Shown here: in pieces, positions 13,380 through 25,270 of the stretch | Layout of the letters: every line of letters starts with the position of its first letter | Position numbering within the stretch: the stretch's first letter is position 1 | Origin: Chrysomallon squamiferum | Lineage: Eukaryota; Mollusca; Gastropoda; Neomphalida; Peltospiridae | DNA length: 64,000 bases | Direction: 5' to 3' | Assembly (NCBI GenBank): GCA_012295275.1 | Contig: CM022665.1 | Coordinates: 24,230,446-24,294,445, forward strand | Notes under the pieces: model-generated | Told to the model about the DNA's origin: nothing | What the model saw: the letters and a program-made list of their open reading frames with translations, nothing else | Databases searched by the model: none | Position numbers and translations under genes: made by a program

Positions 13380-13800
13380 CCTTTCTGACCTAATGTGTGT
13401 GGTGGTGACATAACAGTTCACCCCTAAAACACTTATAGTGTTGTATTTCGTTATCCACTGACTCAGGCCTTGTTTCGGGGGCAGGGTGAGGGCTGTTTGA
13501 AGCCCTGAATGAACACAAGATGTCTCTTATACAGGTGCAGTTTTACTGTCAAGTTAAAGTTACAAATTTTTTATCAGCTCTTCACAAGAACCACTACTTA
13601 AAAAAAAAAAACGTCTTCATGTGCGTAACTTGAGACCTTTTTACAAGTGGCGACAAATTGTTTGAACGTGTTGTTATTCACCGACAATACTTCACACATA
13701 AAAAAAACCTCTTTTATCTTCCCTCTATTCACATTTTTTTTTATTAAGCTGACAGATGCATCTTTAAACAAATGAAGTCCTCTTAACATCTTCTGAAGTC
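13380..13800. other. Complex island upstream of the first visible exon
   Basis: Less repetitive sequence, including a G-rich patch (TTCGGGGGCAGGGTGAGGG near 13474). A 63-codon minus frame (13598-13789) has no recognisable family. Confidence 0.25.
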
Positions 13801-13903
13801 AACGTTTTATTTTTTTTATTTTTACCTTTTTTCATCTTGCCCTAGGGCAGAATTCTTACAAGTGGTTAAGGGTGATGGATTATTATGCAATGTAGATTAA
13901 TGG

Positions 13904-13908
<5 letters not shown>

Positions 13909-13971
<63 letters not shown>

Positions 13972-13992
13972 TTTTTTTTTATATATATATAT
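13909..13992 (+). repeat. T58 homopolymer plus T/(AT)n just before a KIF26 acceptor
   Basis: T58 at 13909-13966 is followed by AA, another T run and (AT)n to 13992. The acceptor of the first visible exon is at 14014, so the pyrimidine tract upstream of this 3' splice site is extraordinarily long. Confidence 0.95.
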
Positions 13993-14014
13993 TTTTTATT
14001 TTTGGCTTTTATAG

Positions 14015-14253
14015 AGTTTACCTCTGGAGAAAATCCACAATAAACTTCAAGTGCCTGAAACGTTTCGCAAACATCTGAGTGCAAGGAACGTGTGTGATGT
14101 GTGTGAGACTCACGTGAGGCAGCTCAAACAGGAAGCTATCACAATGATCCACTCCATCCAGCAGGCCCAGTCCTCGTCCTCCAGTCCGGCCAGTATCCCA
14201 GTCCTCATTGGGTCCTGCAACATCGTGTCTACGAATCAGCAACAGACAAACAG
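14015..14253 (+). CDS. KIF26: KIF26-type kinesin, internal exon with Cys-x-x-Cys helix block (N-terminal region)
   Basis: This exon encodes 79 codons plus 2 nt. It follows an acceptor ending TTTTATAG and is followed by a donor CAG|GTAAAA; the final AG is completed to Arg by the next exon. Residues 7-14 read IHNKLQVP. Residues 27-41 read CDVCETHVRQLKQEA, with Cys27 and Cys30 as a CxxC pair heading a predicted helix. Residues 61-67 read IPVLIGS after a Ser run (53-57). From memory, human KIF26B has HDKLQVPNTIRKAW, CDICATHLNQLKQEA and IPTLVGS in the same order, ahead of its kinesin motor. The family is atypical: KIF26A/B and VAB-8 are reported to lack normal motor ATPase activity and to act in cell migration, axon extension and polarity. 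The paired upstream Cys motif of the family was not found in this window. An acceptor two bases downstream (ATAGAG) is possible and would change the exon start slightly. Confidence 0.92.
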
Positions 14254-14680
14254 GTAAAAACAGTTTAATTTTAATTTCATTTTTATAATATTCACAGAAT
14301 TAAAAAAAAAAAAAAAATAATATTATTATTTTTAATTACAAAAAAATATTTCAAAATTTGTATGATTTCAGAATAAAGTTGTGTTAGAAATTTTATTTTT
14401 TTAAATATACATTTTAAAATGTTTTTTCTAGGTTATATTTTTTACTATATTTAAAGATGTTCAGAGATATATAAGGAAATTATATTGATGTAATAATATG
14501 AATTAGGTTGCAGTTTAGTAAACAAAATATAATAATTTATCTGTCATATAACTGTAGTGTGTTTGTGTCTGTCAGTCTGTGTAAATATCAGAAAGTATAT
14601 TTAGTTGTTTAATCTGAGAATAATAGAAAAGTATGTTGGTGAGAACAGGTTTGTACTAATTTAGTATCTAATATACTGGG

Positions 14681-14683
<3 letters not shown>

Positions 14684-14713
<30 letters not shown>
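14684..14713 (+). repeat. (ATT)n microsatellite
   Basis: About ten ATT units. Confidence 0.9.
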
Positions 14714-14717
<4 letters not shown>

Positions 14718-15199
14718 AATTTTATTTTGATTCTGGACGGGTGTATCACAAGTTAATCTGTGGAAAATTAAATAACACATCATGTTCTACATAGAGCTCT
14801 CATTCTCCAAAAGTAGTGTTTAAAAAGACCACATGAAACATAAAATGTGGAAAATGTATTGAAGGGAAATAACTCTTGTCAGCTAATTTTCAAACTAGCT
14901 TGTTTCTGACACTGTTGAAACAAGTAACTATAATTTTAGATTAATCCATGTATATGTCTGTCTGTTCACTTACAGAATGATATTTGTTTTCTATAATTCT
15001 ATTCATAAATAATCCTTATTCAAATAAACAGAAACCTTTATTTGTAGTTTACCATATCCTGTTGTATTCAGTATTCTTGTGCTCAATTAATAATATATTG
15101 TTACACAGGGATGACATTTCAAATTACTTTTCTGAATATATACCATAATTTAAATCTTAAATTTTCTCTTACACATATTAAATAAACAACTGCCAATTT

Positions 15200-15810
15200 T
15201 AAAAATGATCAGTCCATGCCTGAATATCTGCCATGTTGGTACTTGTCTGTATTACGCAGACAGTCATTCCATACAAGGAAGGATTTGATGAACCTTTTGT
15301 GGTCCATAGATCAGCCTAAGTCAGCACAACGTTGTGCAACTGATAACTTAATTACAGTTGTAAAACCAACTGATATGGTTTTCTGTCACATTATTTCTTC
15401 CAAACTCAGACCTCTTCAGCTAATGCAATTTGACAAGTTGTAATTTGCAATAAATGGCTGTGAAATCTTCAAGAGAACCAGTATTTAAAACATTAAAATG
15501 ACAAGCTGGGTTTAAATCAAGACCAAGGGCGATATTACGCATCCCTTTTATTTCTAACATGTCTGTGCCTTAATTTATGAAGTGAAGCCAAAACATTTAG
15601 AATTTACTTGACAATAAAATCTTGAAAAGTCAGCAAGATTGGAATAATCGGGCCAAGCGAAGCCATCTTCTTCGGAAGAGTGGAGACAATAAAACTCAAC
15701 TAACTTCCAAGATGTGAAGCTATGGGTCCATATTTTCTAATCAAGAGTTCTCTGTGAGTGATCAAACGCGGCTTTCTGTCGCAATCTTGGTTGAAATAGA
15801 AGACGTCTTT
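15200..15810. other. Complex islands in the 5.1-kb intron
   Basis: Two stretches (15200-15480 and 15630-15810) of normal complexity. The first carries a 75-codon plus frame (15216-15443) with no known domain and no supporting splice sites. Confidence 0.3.
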
Positions 15811-16559
15811 ATGTTGTTGATTTGTTACAAAAAAAAAAAAAAAGTAATAATAATGATAAATAAATAAATAAATTAACAAAGATAAAAAAAAAAATTATGA
15901 AAGAGATAAATGAAGATAATTTTTTATTTGTTTTACTGGTATTATTATTATTATTATTATTTATTATTAATTTGTTATTTGTTATCATCCTTGATTTGTC
16001 TTAGATTCTGGTTACTTGAAATAAAGACTTTTTATTAGTTATACTGATTTATTATTTCATCTGTACTTAATGGTTATTAATTATTATCAAATCATACATT
16101 ACTTTCCTAATATTAATTTTTTTTAAGTAATATCTTTATATTATATTTATCTTTATTGTTTTTAATAATGTTAAAATCAAAATCAATTTTTTGGTTTTTT
16201 TAATTAATAATTTTAAAATTTTGTAAAATATGAATTTGTAAAGTAATAATAATAATAATAAATTTCAAAACCTGATACAAAAGTGAAAAACAGTTTAATA
16301 AATGTTTGAAAATGTTTCAGAAATTTTGTTGGAAAATAGATCTAGCTTAATTGTAAAATATTATTATTTAGTTACTTATTTATTTATTATTATTGTTATT
16401 ACTAATTATTTATTTGTTTATATGTCTTTTTCATTATTATTTTTCTTAATTTCAAATTTACTGCACTTTTTACTACAGGTCACTAACTTTCATGAAATAT
16501 CATCCTCAGTTTCTGTCTAATTTTTTCATAAAACAGGAATTTGTAATTCAGTTATAAAC

Positions 16560-17260
16560 ATTCCTGCATAGCTAATCCGATTACCTGAATGACTCCATGA
16601 CCAAATGTTAAATTAATTCAATTGTCACTAGTTGATCTGCAGGCATTTAACTCAATTTGTGCAAAAAATATCTAGTGCTCAGAAACAGGATGGCATGGAC
16701 AAGGGTGAAAAAATAACAACAGAATTATACATTTGTCGAGACATGGCCAGCTCTGCTAACTGTTATCCCCAATTTCCTATCAATCCCCTCTTTCTCTGAT
16801 TGATGTCTTAATGCATGTTCATTGTCACTGATGCCCGTCACTGGGTGCCCGTTGATTCATCGCTCTGGTGCCACGATCTAGTGCCACGTTCTGGTGCCAC
16901 TGTTCCTGTCTGACAGCATTTCAGCACACGTCCAAATTTCAACTATTAAGCCCCATCTGCAAGTGTTTGGCCTGTGTGAATTTTTTTAATCAGTCCAGAT
17001 TAACAGTCTTTGTATGACATGTGGTTCATCTGACCATCTGATATTAATAAAACTCTGCCGATCAATAGGTAACGAGTTGCTGCATTGTTTCGTCAGAAAA
17101 CTTGTCAAAACTGACAGCTCTGAGAGGCTTCGATAGTTCATTGGCAGGCGATTTGTATTAGCTGGCAATTGTGTGAAGAAATCTGAAGAAGAATGCCATT
17201 ACTTGGAGATTGTGTTACGGAATTTGGGAGAGATTTTCCCCGTTTAATTATATGAAGGTA
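16560..17260. other. Large complex island
   Basis: About 700 bp with little simple sequence. A small direct repeat, (T)CTGGTGCCAC / CTAGTGCCACG / CTGGTGCCACT, lies at about 16863-16900. No gene recognised. A candidate conserved non-coding element. Confidence 0.3.
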
Positions 17261-17502
17261 AACACTGGCTTGTAGCCATTCGAAATTATTTCTCAATTTT
17301 GATAATTGATTTCACTTTTCAAGCAAGGAAATGGAATAATTATAGTTTTAGTTAAAAAAATATTGTGGGTTTTCCCAGTGTGTCAAAATAAAATGAAAAC
17401 TGAACAGATGAGTCTCAGATTTCTTAGTTATATTATTTTTTAACTCAAGGAGAACAGTGCATACCATGGTGTTTGATGTATCAAATAGTTTCAGGTTTTT
17501 AA

Positions 17503-17504
<2 letters not shown>

Positions 17505-17529
<25 letters not shown>
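17505..17529 (+). repeat. Poly-T run
   Basis: Uninterrupted T25, followed by an A/G-rich stretch. Confidence 0.9.
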
Positions 17530-17533
<4 letters not shown>

Positions 17534-17749
17534 GAAGGAGGGAATAAATAAAAAAAATAAAAAAGGAAAATTGAAAAGATTTTTTTAATTATTGTTATAA
17601 CTGACAAAACAATACATACCATGATGTTTAAGTTAAATTTATTTAGTGGCCATTATTGTTTTATTACAGGCTTTATAATAGAACTTAAAGAGATTCATTG
17701 TCACAATTTGTTATGCAGTTTTTATCCATTCCAACCACTGCTCATTTTC

Positions 17750-18000
17750 TATGACATTTCTAGTTAGAGCATTGGCCTGAAGAATGATGGGTTACAGAAT
17801 CAAACCTTATTAGTGGTTTTTCTCTTTTATCAAAGAATGTAGTAAATGCTTTCCTGTGTTTATAGACATGCAAACAAAACAGATCCCATACTGTGAAAAT
17901 AAGCTAATAAATTTACTTTTTCATGTCATAGTTGTATAAAAAACATAAGAGCATCATCCAATAACCATTAATGTTAAAATGTGCTGAGATGGTTTTAAAA
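17750..18000 (+). mobile_element. tRNA-derived SINE relic (head plus body)
   Basis: Positions 17760-17806 resemble a tRNA promoter region: TAGTTAGAGCATTGGCCTGA as the A-box side and GAATCAAACC as a decayed B box, at tRNA-like spacing. Downstream, 17918-17987 aligns over about 75 nt with 10060-10132, sharing TTAAAATGTGCTGAGA, which suggests a common SINE body. Cephalopods are known to carry tRNA-derived SINEs; the family here is not identified. Confidence 0.5.
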
Positions 18001-18039
18001 AATACATATTATCCTTATGACACAACACACAACAGTATG

Positions 18040-18660
18040 TCCCATAGCTGTGTAAAGATGCCATACCCTGGATTATTTCATAGACCCTGACGTTATTTCA
18101 CAGAACCACCTGACAACCTAGTGACATCCCACTGAGCCAGCATGCCATCAGATCAACACTTTCCTTTCTTATCAAGATATTTATATAATTAAGATGTGAT
18201 ACCAGATTTAATATATGGCTATCACGATACCATCAAATCAGCTTCTCCACATATGAGGGACAACTTGTGAAAAATTAGCTGCCTCAGGGTAAGCTAATTC
18301 TGATATATGTGTGAGTGTGATCTGCGACGGGACTTGTGCCAATATTTACTACAATCTGTGATTTACATCATGCCTCGGAGGATTAACGTATCTTCTCAAT
18401 TGAAGAGTTTACTTTTAATCAGACCCAAGGCAGGGAGGTCAAATTTAAGCCAGGCAGAGGTAGGGTGTAACAATGCAACACAGAAAAGATTTTTCACCAA
18501 GTATTAATGATGTACCAAGCCAGTGGTTTCATATCAAAGTATTTTATAGCCAGAAGGTGACAGAAATGACCATCTATTGATGTAAATCTGGTGACCATGA
18601 GCTGAAGATGTTTAAGTGGAAAACGTGTATAATCATTCTCTTTGGTGTCTAAACAGAAGA
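18040..18660. other. Large complex island
   Basis: GC-balanced sequence directly after the SINE relic, with a 66-codon plus frame (18307-18507) lacking a recognisable family. Confidence 0.3.
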
Positions 18661-18769
18661 CAGAAAATTGAAAATATTTATGTCCTCAACTATTTTCTAT
18701 AGGTTATCATTATTTGTTTATGTATCTAGATTAGATTTTTTTCCTTCATTACATGGGTGTGTGTCTGGG

Positions 18770-18865
18770 ATGTGTATTTGGGTGTGTGTTTGTGAGTATG
18801 TGTGTGTATGTATGTATGAATATATGTGTATGTATGTATGTATGTATGTATGTATGTATGTGTAT
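18770..18865 (+). repeat. TG/(TATG)n compound microsatellite
   Basis: Imperfect TG units, then a TATG array at 18832-18860. Confidence 0.9.
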
Positions 18866-19079
18866 TGTCTGTGTATATATTTATTGACAGACATGCATGC
18901 AATAGAGATGAATATAATTTTATTTTTTTTGTAAGAATATATCTATTTGTAGTGTATGCATATTGATGTATGTTCATACATATGAGTTGGTACATGTGTG
19001 TGTGTGAGTGTGAGTGTCATACATGTACACACCCACATACACATTCAAATAAATACATTTATTATAAACACTTTACATA

Positions 19080-19300
19080 AGTGATGTCAGTTTATAACCC
19101 AGGCTTAAACCAAATTCTTCCAATAGTGGTGTAACATGGCAATAAAGGTCATTCACACTTGACTGTCTCTAGCGGGCCCAGTTAATGCTTCTGATACAAA
19201 GGCAATCATCACACAGGTTAGTGTAATGAACCAGCCAGGTAGTCAGTGAGCAATGGGAGGATAGCCACTCTGTGTCACTAGTCTCTTAATAGACATTTTC
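19080..19300. other. Complex sequence immediately before a KIF26 exon
   Basis: About 220 bp of non-repetitive sequence lead up to the acceptor at 19309, unlike the other two exons, whose acceptors follow simple repeats. It may hold splicing or other regulatory signals. Confidence 0.3.
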
Positions 19301-19309
19301 TCTTACCAG

Positions 19310-19439
19310 GTTGGTACGTCAGGGCAAGTCCTCAGCCTACAACACTCCCTCTGGGACTGGATTACCCATAGCAGCCCAGGCACAGGCCTATCTGGAGCAG
19401 AATGTCCGAGCTTGGATGAATCCGAAAAAGTGTAGTCAG
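19310..19439 (+). CDS. KIF26: KIF26-type kinesin, internal exon (conserved AQAxxYL block)
   Basis: This is a 130-nt exon: one base completing the split Arg codon of the previous exon, then 43 codons. It lies between an acceptor (TCTTACCAG) and a donor (CAG|GTCAGT) and ends in phase 0. The peptide begins LVRQGKSSAYNTPSGTG and continues LPIAAQAQAYLEQNVRAW, ending NPKKCSQ. The AxQAxxYL core resembles the segment I recall from human KIF26B (VAIQAHQYLDGTW), which lies between the Cys helix block and the motor domain. The frame is open only across the exon, and its codon-rich composition contrasts with the AT-rich flanks. The phase match to both neighbouring exons is the strongest evidence. It is too short to appear as a long open frame by itself. 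The exact function of this block is unknown to me. Confidence 0.86.
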
Positions 19440-20219
19440 GTCAGTGGAGTTTTAAATTAAAAAAATAATATATATATGTAATCTCTTTTTTTTAATTGGT
19501 TTAATAAAATTCTGAAGATGATTGTTTTCAGTCATGTGTCAGGTATATGAATAGAATATTAAAAACTGATAAATCAGCCTTTTTTTTTTTAATTTGTATT
19601 ACAGTTTATATTTATTTATATATCTGGACTATTTGTCTGTTTGCTTTAACCATTAATTTTATTTTTATTTTACTGATTATTTTACTCATTTATTTCATTT
19701 TTAATATGTATTTATTTTCTGAATACATATTAATCTTTAAAATAAAAAATATTTTGTTAAAAGAATAATTTACCAGTATTTTATACTGCTGTTGATAATA
19801 AACTTGGGTAAAGTAATTTTTAAAATTTCTTTTAAGATCAGAAATCCACAAACAGTATTAATGTTAATTTATATTTGTCAAAGTCTAAGTCCTTGCAAGT
19901 CTTAAAAAATTGGTATTGTTTATTTTGTAAAATATTTCACCAATAATTTATGTTGTATCTGATAACTTAGATAAAATAATCTTTCCAATTTATTTTAACT
20001 CATGAATTAAGAATCTTTTAACATTAAATATAGTATCTGTCACTGGACTGGACACAAGCATCTTTTAAAAATTAAATACCTGGAAAGCGACATATCATCC
20101 TCTTAACACATATTATATAATGATTAATAATAATAACAACAATAATACCATTCCAACTCAACCACCAAAGCCTTTAAATCATTTCAGTGAAAAGTGAACA
20201 ATAAGAAAAATAACTTAAT

Positions 20220-20480
20220 TATGTGTCAAGTAGATTTGTGCAGTTGCCTAAGGATATAAGCTCATCTCTGCAAGTACAGGAAACCGTAGGACACTTGTCA
20301 TTCTTGTTACATCAGAATAATCCAGTTTCTGCTTTTCACAGTGCCAAGGCTGTCAATTAGTAACCCAGCAAGGCTTACCCAGACAAGTGGTAACAGGGTG
20401 TGATAACTCTAAACCACTTGAGTACATCTTGTTTGTCAAACTAATGCTTGTTGTGTAAGGATGGTGGTGCAGTAAGAAGC
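20220..20480. other. Complex non-repetitive island
   Basis: It contains CCACTTGAGTAC and other non-repetitive sequence. No coding frame of note. Confidence 0.25.
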
Positions 20481-21660
20481 AGCTTAGAGCAAATATTTTG
20501 TATGGGGATAGTTGACTTGTCATATAATTTTGGAATAATTTTATTGTAGGATGTTCTATTATTTGTTGAAAATATTATTATTATTATTATTATTATTTAC
20601 ATTTTATTATTTATGTGTTTTATTTTGATTAAGACTCTAATTTTTGTTCATTTAAAAAAAAAAAAAAATTATTTTAACTTTTAGAAAAATTTTAATGTTA
20701 AAAACAGATAAAACACTAAAAACTCTGTATTGTTGGTTTATTGTCTTTACAACAAGCTTGCTACAACTGTCAGAGAATGTCAACTGACTGTATTATATTG
20801 CCATAGTTTTTAACAAACCATGTAGAATTATTATTATTATTTTTTGTTTTGTTTCTGGGACAAAAAGTAATACCCGTTGTCCTTTTAAGCAATTAAAATA
20901 AACAAAATAATTTCAGTAATTATTACTGAATATAAAAAGAAAGCAAAAATCTCCAGATCCAGTGATAGAGAAGATGGATGGCTTGTTACATCACGTTTTC
21001 TAAGCAACAAATTATGATGTAATGTTACAGTCACCAAATGATTCTCTGTATGTATTATCAGTCTGGATGGTAGCAGGATTAAAAACCATTTCATGTAAGT
21101 ACTAAAACAAAATATAAAGAAAGAAATATTTGGTTAACCTAAGAAAGATTATTAAATGAAACTCCTGAATCAGAATTCTTATTAGTCAAATGTTTGTGAC
21201 ATGGAGTTACGTCATTCAGTTATTTCCCCCTTTTACTGTACTCTTCATGATGAAGTAAGCACTACATACAAAAATATAGTGAAATGTATATTTAGTGAAA
21301 TTTTTTATGTTGAAAAAACAAATAATAAATATTTTATTTAATGGTACACTTAATAGTTTTAATATATGTTTATATGATATACACATTTAGTTAATGACTT
21401 TACAAATAATGAGAAAGGAAAGCCACTGCCAGCACATTGTGAATTTTTAGGGTTTTTTTGTTTTAAATTAGCAGCAAGAGATTTTATATATACCTTGTAC
21501 ATACCACAAACTTTGACAAAACCAGTCATGATGTAAAGGATGGGATGGACTTGTTAATATATAAATTGTTAAATTTATTATTTGCTTGCTTTGGTTTGTA
21601 TATGAACTTGACAATAGTACTATATGTTAACTACTCTATAAAGCCTTTTTTCCTGCAGTG

Positions 21661-21661
21661 A

Positions 21662-21697
<36 letters not shown>

Positions 21698-21698
21698 T
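21661..21698 (+). repeat. (ATT)n microsatellite
   Basis: About twelve ATT units. Confidence 0.93.
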
Positions 21699-22599
21699 TA
21701 GTTCTTGTATGTGATTCTTTACTATCAAGTTAATACATTAAATCTGTGCACTTCTGCTAAATGAAAATGTTTTTGTTTCCTTTTCATGTGACAGAAGATT
21801 TTGTTACAACTTCTTAAAACAGATCCACTCAAAAAGATAAAAAAGGCTAAAAACCTTTTTCTTTTTCTTACATGTTACCTATCCCATGGGAGTGGATTGT
21901 TTTCAGACATGTTATATCACAGTTGCTTTTCTAGTTGTAATTCTAATTAAACCAGTTCAGAGACCATTGTAATAGTTGACCATTTATGTAAGTTAGATTC
22001 TTCTACTAATGATTATAATGATAATTTTAAATTTACGCTTAGAGCAATTATTATTATTATTATCATTATCATCATCAATATAATTTGTTTCACTGTTTCA
22101 TTTACTAGTTTATAACATAAAGTATTATATTCTCTTCGTTTTTTAATTTTTAATTTATTTTATACAACATTATTATTTATTTAAAATAAAACTTTAAAAA
22201 AAAAAAAAAAAAAAATAATGGAACCATTTTTAAAACTTCTATAAAAAAAGAAAATTAAAAAAGGGAGATGGAAGAAAAAGACCCTCAGCCTTTCAGTGTG
22301 ATAATTAATTTAATTACTGCTATAACTATAAACTGTTTTATGTTGTTTTTAAATTATTTACCTGTGTATTTTCCTCAGAGAGTCATTCTCTATCTTAATT
22401 TATTGATGTCATTTCTTATCCATCATTACTGTTATGAGTCACTTATTTTTTTGAATCCAGCTCTACCATGTAATGAGAAACAAAATATCCTCACACAGCT
22501 CTGAGAGATATTAATAAATTTTGCATCTGGTTTATTTAAAAATAGATACTGGAATTAAGAAAAAAATAATTAAAAAAAAAAAAAAGAAGAAGAAAACGT

Positions 22600-22960
22600 T
22601 CACTAAATGTCACGGTTGATTTAGTGGTTGATTTGTATTCATAAATGACATCATAAGAGCAATCATTCCACAATACGCGTCATGCAATTCACGACACCAG
22701 AAACCTCACTCTAGTGTCTTGAATTTTTAATTCTGCTCTGCGTTCCATACTCTGTGGAATACATCTCCAAACAAGCCATTTTACATTTCATCAAGCAGGC
22801 ACAACATTCTTAGAAAACAGAGAGAAAAAATTCAATAAAACATGTTGCAAGAATACCACTGGGATCCTCATATCATTATAACCATGGTCGTCAAGAGACA
22901 CCACTCTTTAATTAGAGTTTTTGGTGACATCTGTATTTTTCAGTGTCCTCTCAGCTCTCA
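22600..22960. other. Complex non-repetitive island
   Basis: It includes AATGACATCATAAG, a CRE/AP-1-like sequence, and CAATACGCGTCATGC. No coding frame of note. A candidate enhancer. Confidence 0.3.
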
Positions 22961-23869
22961 TCATCATGCATTTAAAAAAAAATTAAAAAAATCCTAATTT
23001 TTTTTATTTTTTTATTTCTGTCTTGTTCCTTCACATGTTCCTGCTAGTGTCGTGCATAACATTTGATTGGGTTTTCCTGGCAGGTCTGAATTTTAATATC
23101 ATTTTCTCTGAACAGGAATAAAATTAACACAAAGAGTTATATCATTTTCTTGTGAGTTTTTTTTGTAATTTATTTATTTTTTGTCTTTTTTAAGATTAAA
23201 ATGAAGAGAATTAATGTTTTGATTTTAATGTTAGTGTTAGCATAGACTGGAGATTTTTTCTATTTTAATTTTTTTTTTTTTTAAATAAATAAATAAAAAT
23301 TGGAAATGTGTTTCAAAAAACAATTTCGAAAAATTCTTTTAAAATTAATCAAAAATTCTTTAAAATTTAATTCCAGAATATTATTTACTATATTCAAATT
23401 TAAAAATAATTCATTTACTGGTAATGTAATGTTAGTAATATATTTATTATTTGTATCTTATAATTTTAAAAATTTATTTTCATGTTGATCTTAAAATTTA
23501 AAAATTAGTATTTTAAACAGTAAATTCTTTGTCTGAACTAATGAAATTTTTATATTTTTTACTGGTTTTAATTTAATGAAAATTAATGTGATTTTTATCA
23601 GTATTACTAAGCCTTAACATTTTTAAAATTTTATAAAAAAAATCCATTTGTCTGTCAGTCTGTCCATGTGTGCTTTAGTCTGTTCACTATATTTCTAATT
23701 ACTTTTTGAACTTTTTAGCATTGTGTGTGTCTTGATCATTATCCATTTAATTAAATTTAATTAGATAATATCTAAACACATTTAACACAAAGACAACTTT
23801 TAAAATTCAGTTAATTAAAATCTAAAGTGAAAATCCATGCAATTTAAAAACAGTTTTTGTTCTTTCATT

Positions 23870-24200
23870 TTATTCTCTCTCTCTAAATATCTAAGACTAT
23901 ATCAGTTTTCTCTACCATTCATTGGCTGTGTTTGGAAAAACGCTCTAAGCCACTTGCAAAGTTATCTTAAAGTTTTTTGTTACCCTAGGAAACAAAGCTT
24001 AATTTGTATTTCTGCTTGGAGGCTAATGTCGAGAATCATCAAGAATTGGTTTGATTGTAATGAACTCAAATAAAACTTCCCATCTGAAGAGTTTGCCAAA
24101 CACAAAGTAGTATTAAATGAGTTTTCTGCATCAAGCTGTTCTGCTGGCTGTTTGCCTGCATTGGCCTCGACTCAAATGTCACCATCAACATTCGATTATC
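23870..24200. other. Complex island carrying the X-box-like motif
   Basis: Non-repetitive sequence with the RFX-like motif at 23979. The frame at 23837-24073 has no recognisable domain. Confidence 0.3.
23979..23993 (+). promoter_or_regulatory. RFX X-box-like motif
   Basis: GTTACCCTAGGAAAC fits the X-box pattern RYYNYY-N3-RRNRAC, two half sites bound by RFX factors in cilia and neuron programmes. It lies within a complex island (23870-24200) in the KIF26 intron. The link to regulation is inference. Confidence 0.35.
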
Positions 24201-24342
24201 ATATTAATTCTTTAAATCTTTCACAAATAGTTTGTTCATAGAAATGAAGAAACAACATTAAAAAAAAATTATAATCTTCACATTATTATTTTTTAGAAAA
24301 ATATTTCCATAAAAGCTCTCAATGGATTTAACCATTTTTTCC

Positions 24343-24367
24343 TTTTTTTTTTTTTTTTTTTTTTTTT
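24343..24367 (+). repeat. Poly-T run
   Basis: T25 followed by (GTT)4. Confidence 0.9.
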
Positions 24368-24444
24368 GTTGTTGTTGTATAAACTGAATTGTAGCGTGCA
24401 GAAATAAAAAGCAATAAAATCTAGTCTTTAGATATGACTAATCC

Positions 24445-24447
<3 letters not shown>

Positions 24448-24538
<91 letters not shown>

Positions 24539-24546
24539 CTCTTTCT
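24448..24546 (+). repeat. (CT)n microsatellite, about 80 bp pure
   Basis: CT array pure from 24448 to 24528, then imperfect to 24546. Confidence 0.97.
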
Positions 24547-25049
24547 GTACAAAGCAAACAGTTAAACAAGATCACACAATACGCTCTTCATTGCTCAAAC
24601 TTATTTTGTATTTATAGAAAAACATATCCCATAAACTGTTTGGCTTTGTGTCATAAAGCCACAGTATTGTCTGGTGTAGTTGTACAAAGGTCCCAGCTGA
24701 CTGCAGGAAAACTCTCTGATGTTCCAATGATCTGATAGCTAATTGGCTTGATTACAATCATAAAAAACTTTGTGCATGTTTTTGGCATTACCCCTATGGG
24801 CATGCTATTCACTTGCATGTGTTTGCCAGTTGCTGAGGTCATCTCTTTTCTCTCTCTCTCTTTTTTTTTTTCAAGCCTTAATAATTTTTTTCTAAACAGT
24901 CTGCCTCAAGGGTTTTGGCCTTCAGTTGCAAAAGTTCTGAATGTCTTCGTTAAGCAAAGGCTTACTGATGATACGATGGTGCTGCGATGGTTATCAGTGA
25001 TAAATTGCTCAAGTTTGTTATCATGTTGTTATATTATTTTATTTATTTT

Positions 25050-25231
25050 TTATTATTATTATCTTTTTTTTTTTTTTTTTTTTTAAGTTAGTAAAATGTT
25101 AACTGCTCATTTCCTGAGGTTTGAATACCTCAGAAATTAACATTAAACAACATTTTTTTTGTTGTTGTTGTTTCTGTATGAAAGGTTTGTAGGTGTTGTT
25201 GTTTTTTTTTTTTTCTTTTTGGGGGGGTTGT

Positions 25232-25262
<31 letters not shown>

Positions 25263-25270
25263 TATTTTAT
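25050..25270 (+). repeat. T runs, G run and (TTTA)n
   Basis: A T run near 25064-25084, GTT units, a second T run with a G7 run near 25221, and a TTTA array at 25236-25270. Confidence 0.85.

Larger units (their letters stand above)
1..14014 (+). other. Intron 5' of the first visible exon (partial; start outside window)
   Basis: This is AT-rich non-coding sequence ending in a splice acceptor at 14014. It contains a Tigger relic, four decayed tandem repeat or SINE fragments, long TG, CT, ATT and T arrays, and a few islands of complex composition near 2505-3110, 5395-5700, 7665-7870 and 13380-13800. No upstream KIF26 exon could be recognised. Open frames here are simple-sequence translations (VCVCVC at 1077-1307, SLSLSL at 2059-2516, HTHTHT at 6956-7279) or chance frames. 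Parts not listed separately show nothing beyond AT-rich sequence. Confidence 0.7.
14254..19309 (+). other. Intron between KIF26 exons (5,056 bp)
   Basis: This intron runs from donor GTAAAA to acceptor TCTTACCAG and interrupts an Arg codon after two bases. It contains ATT arrays (14684-14713 and 15946-15970), a poly-T run (17505-17529), a tRNA-derived SINE relic (17750-18000), a TATG array (18832-18860) and several non-repetitive, more GC-balanced islands at 15200-15480, 15630-15810, 16560-17260, 18040-18660 and 19080-19300. Confidence 0.85.
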
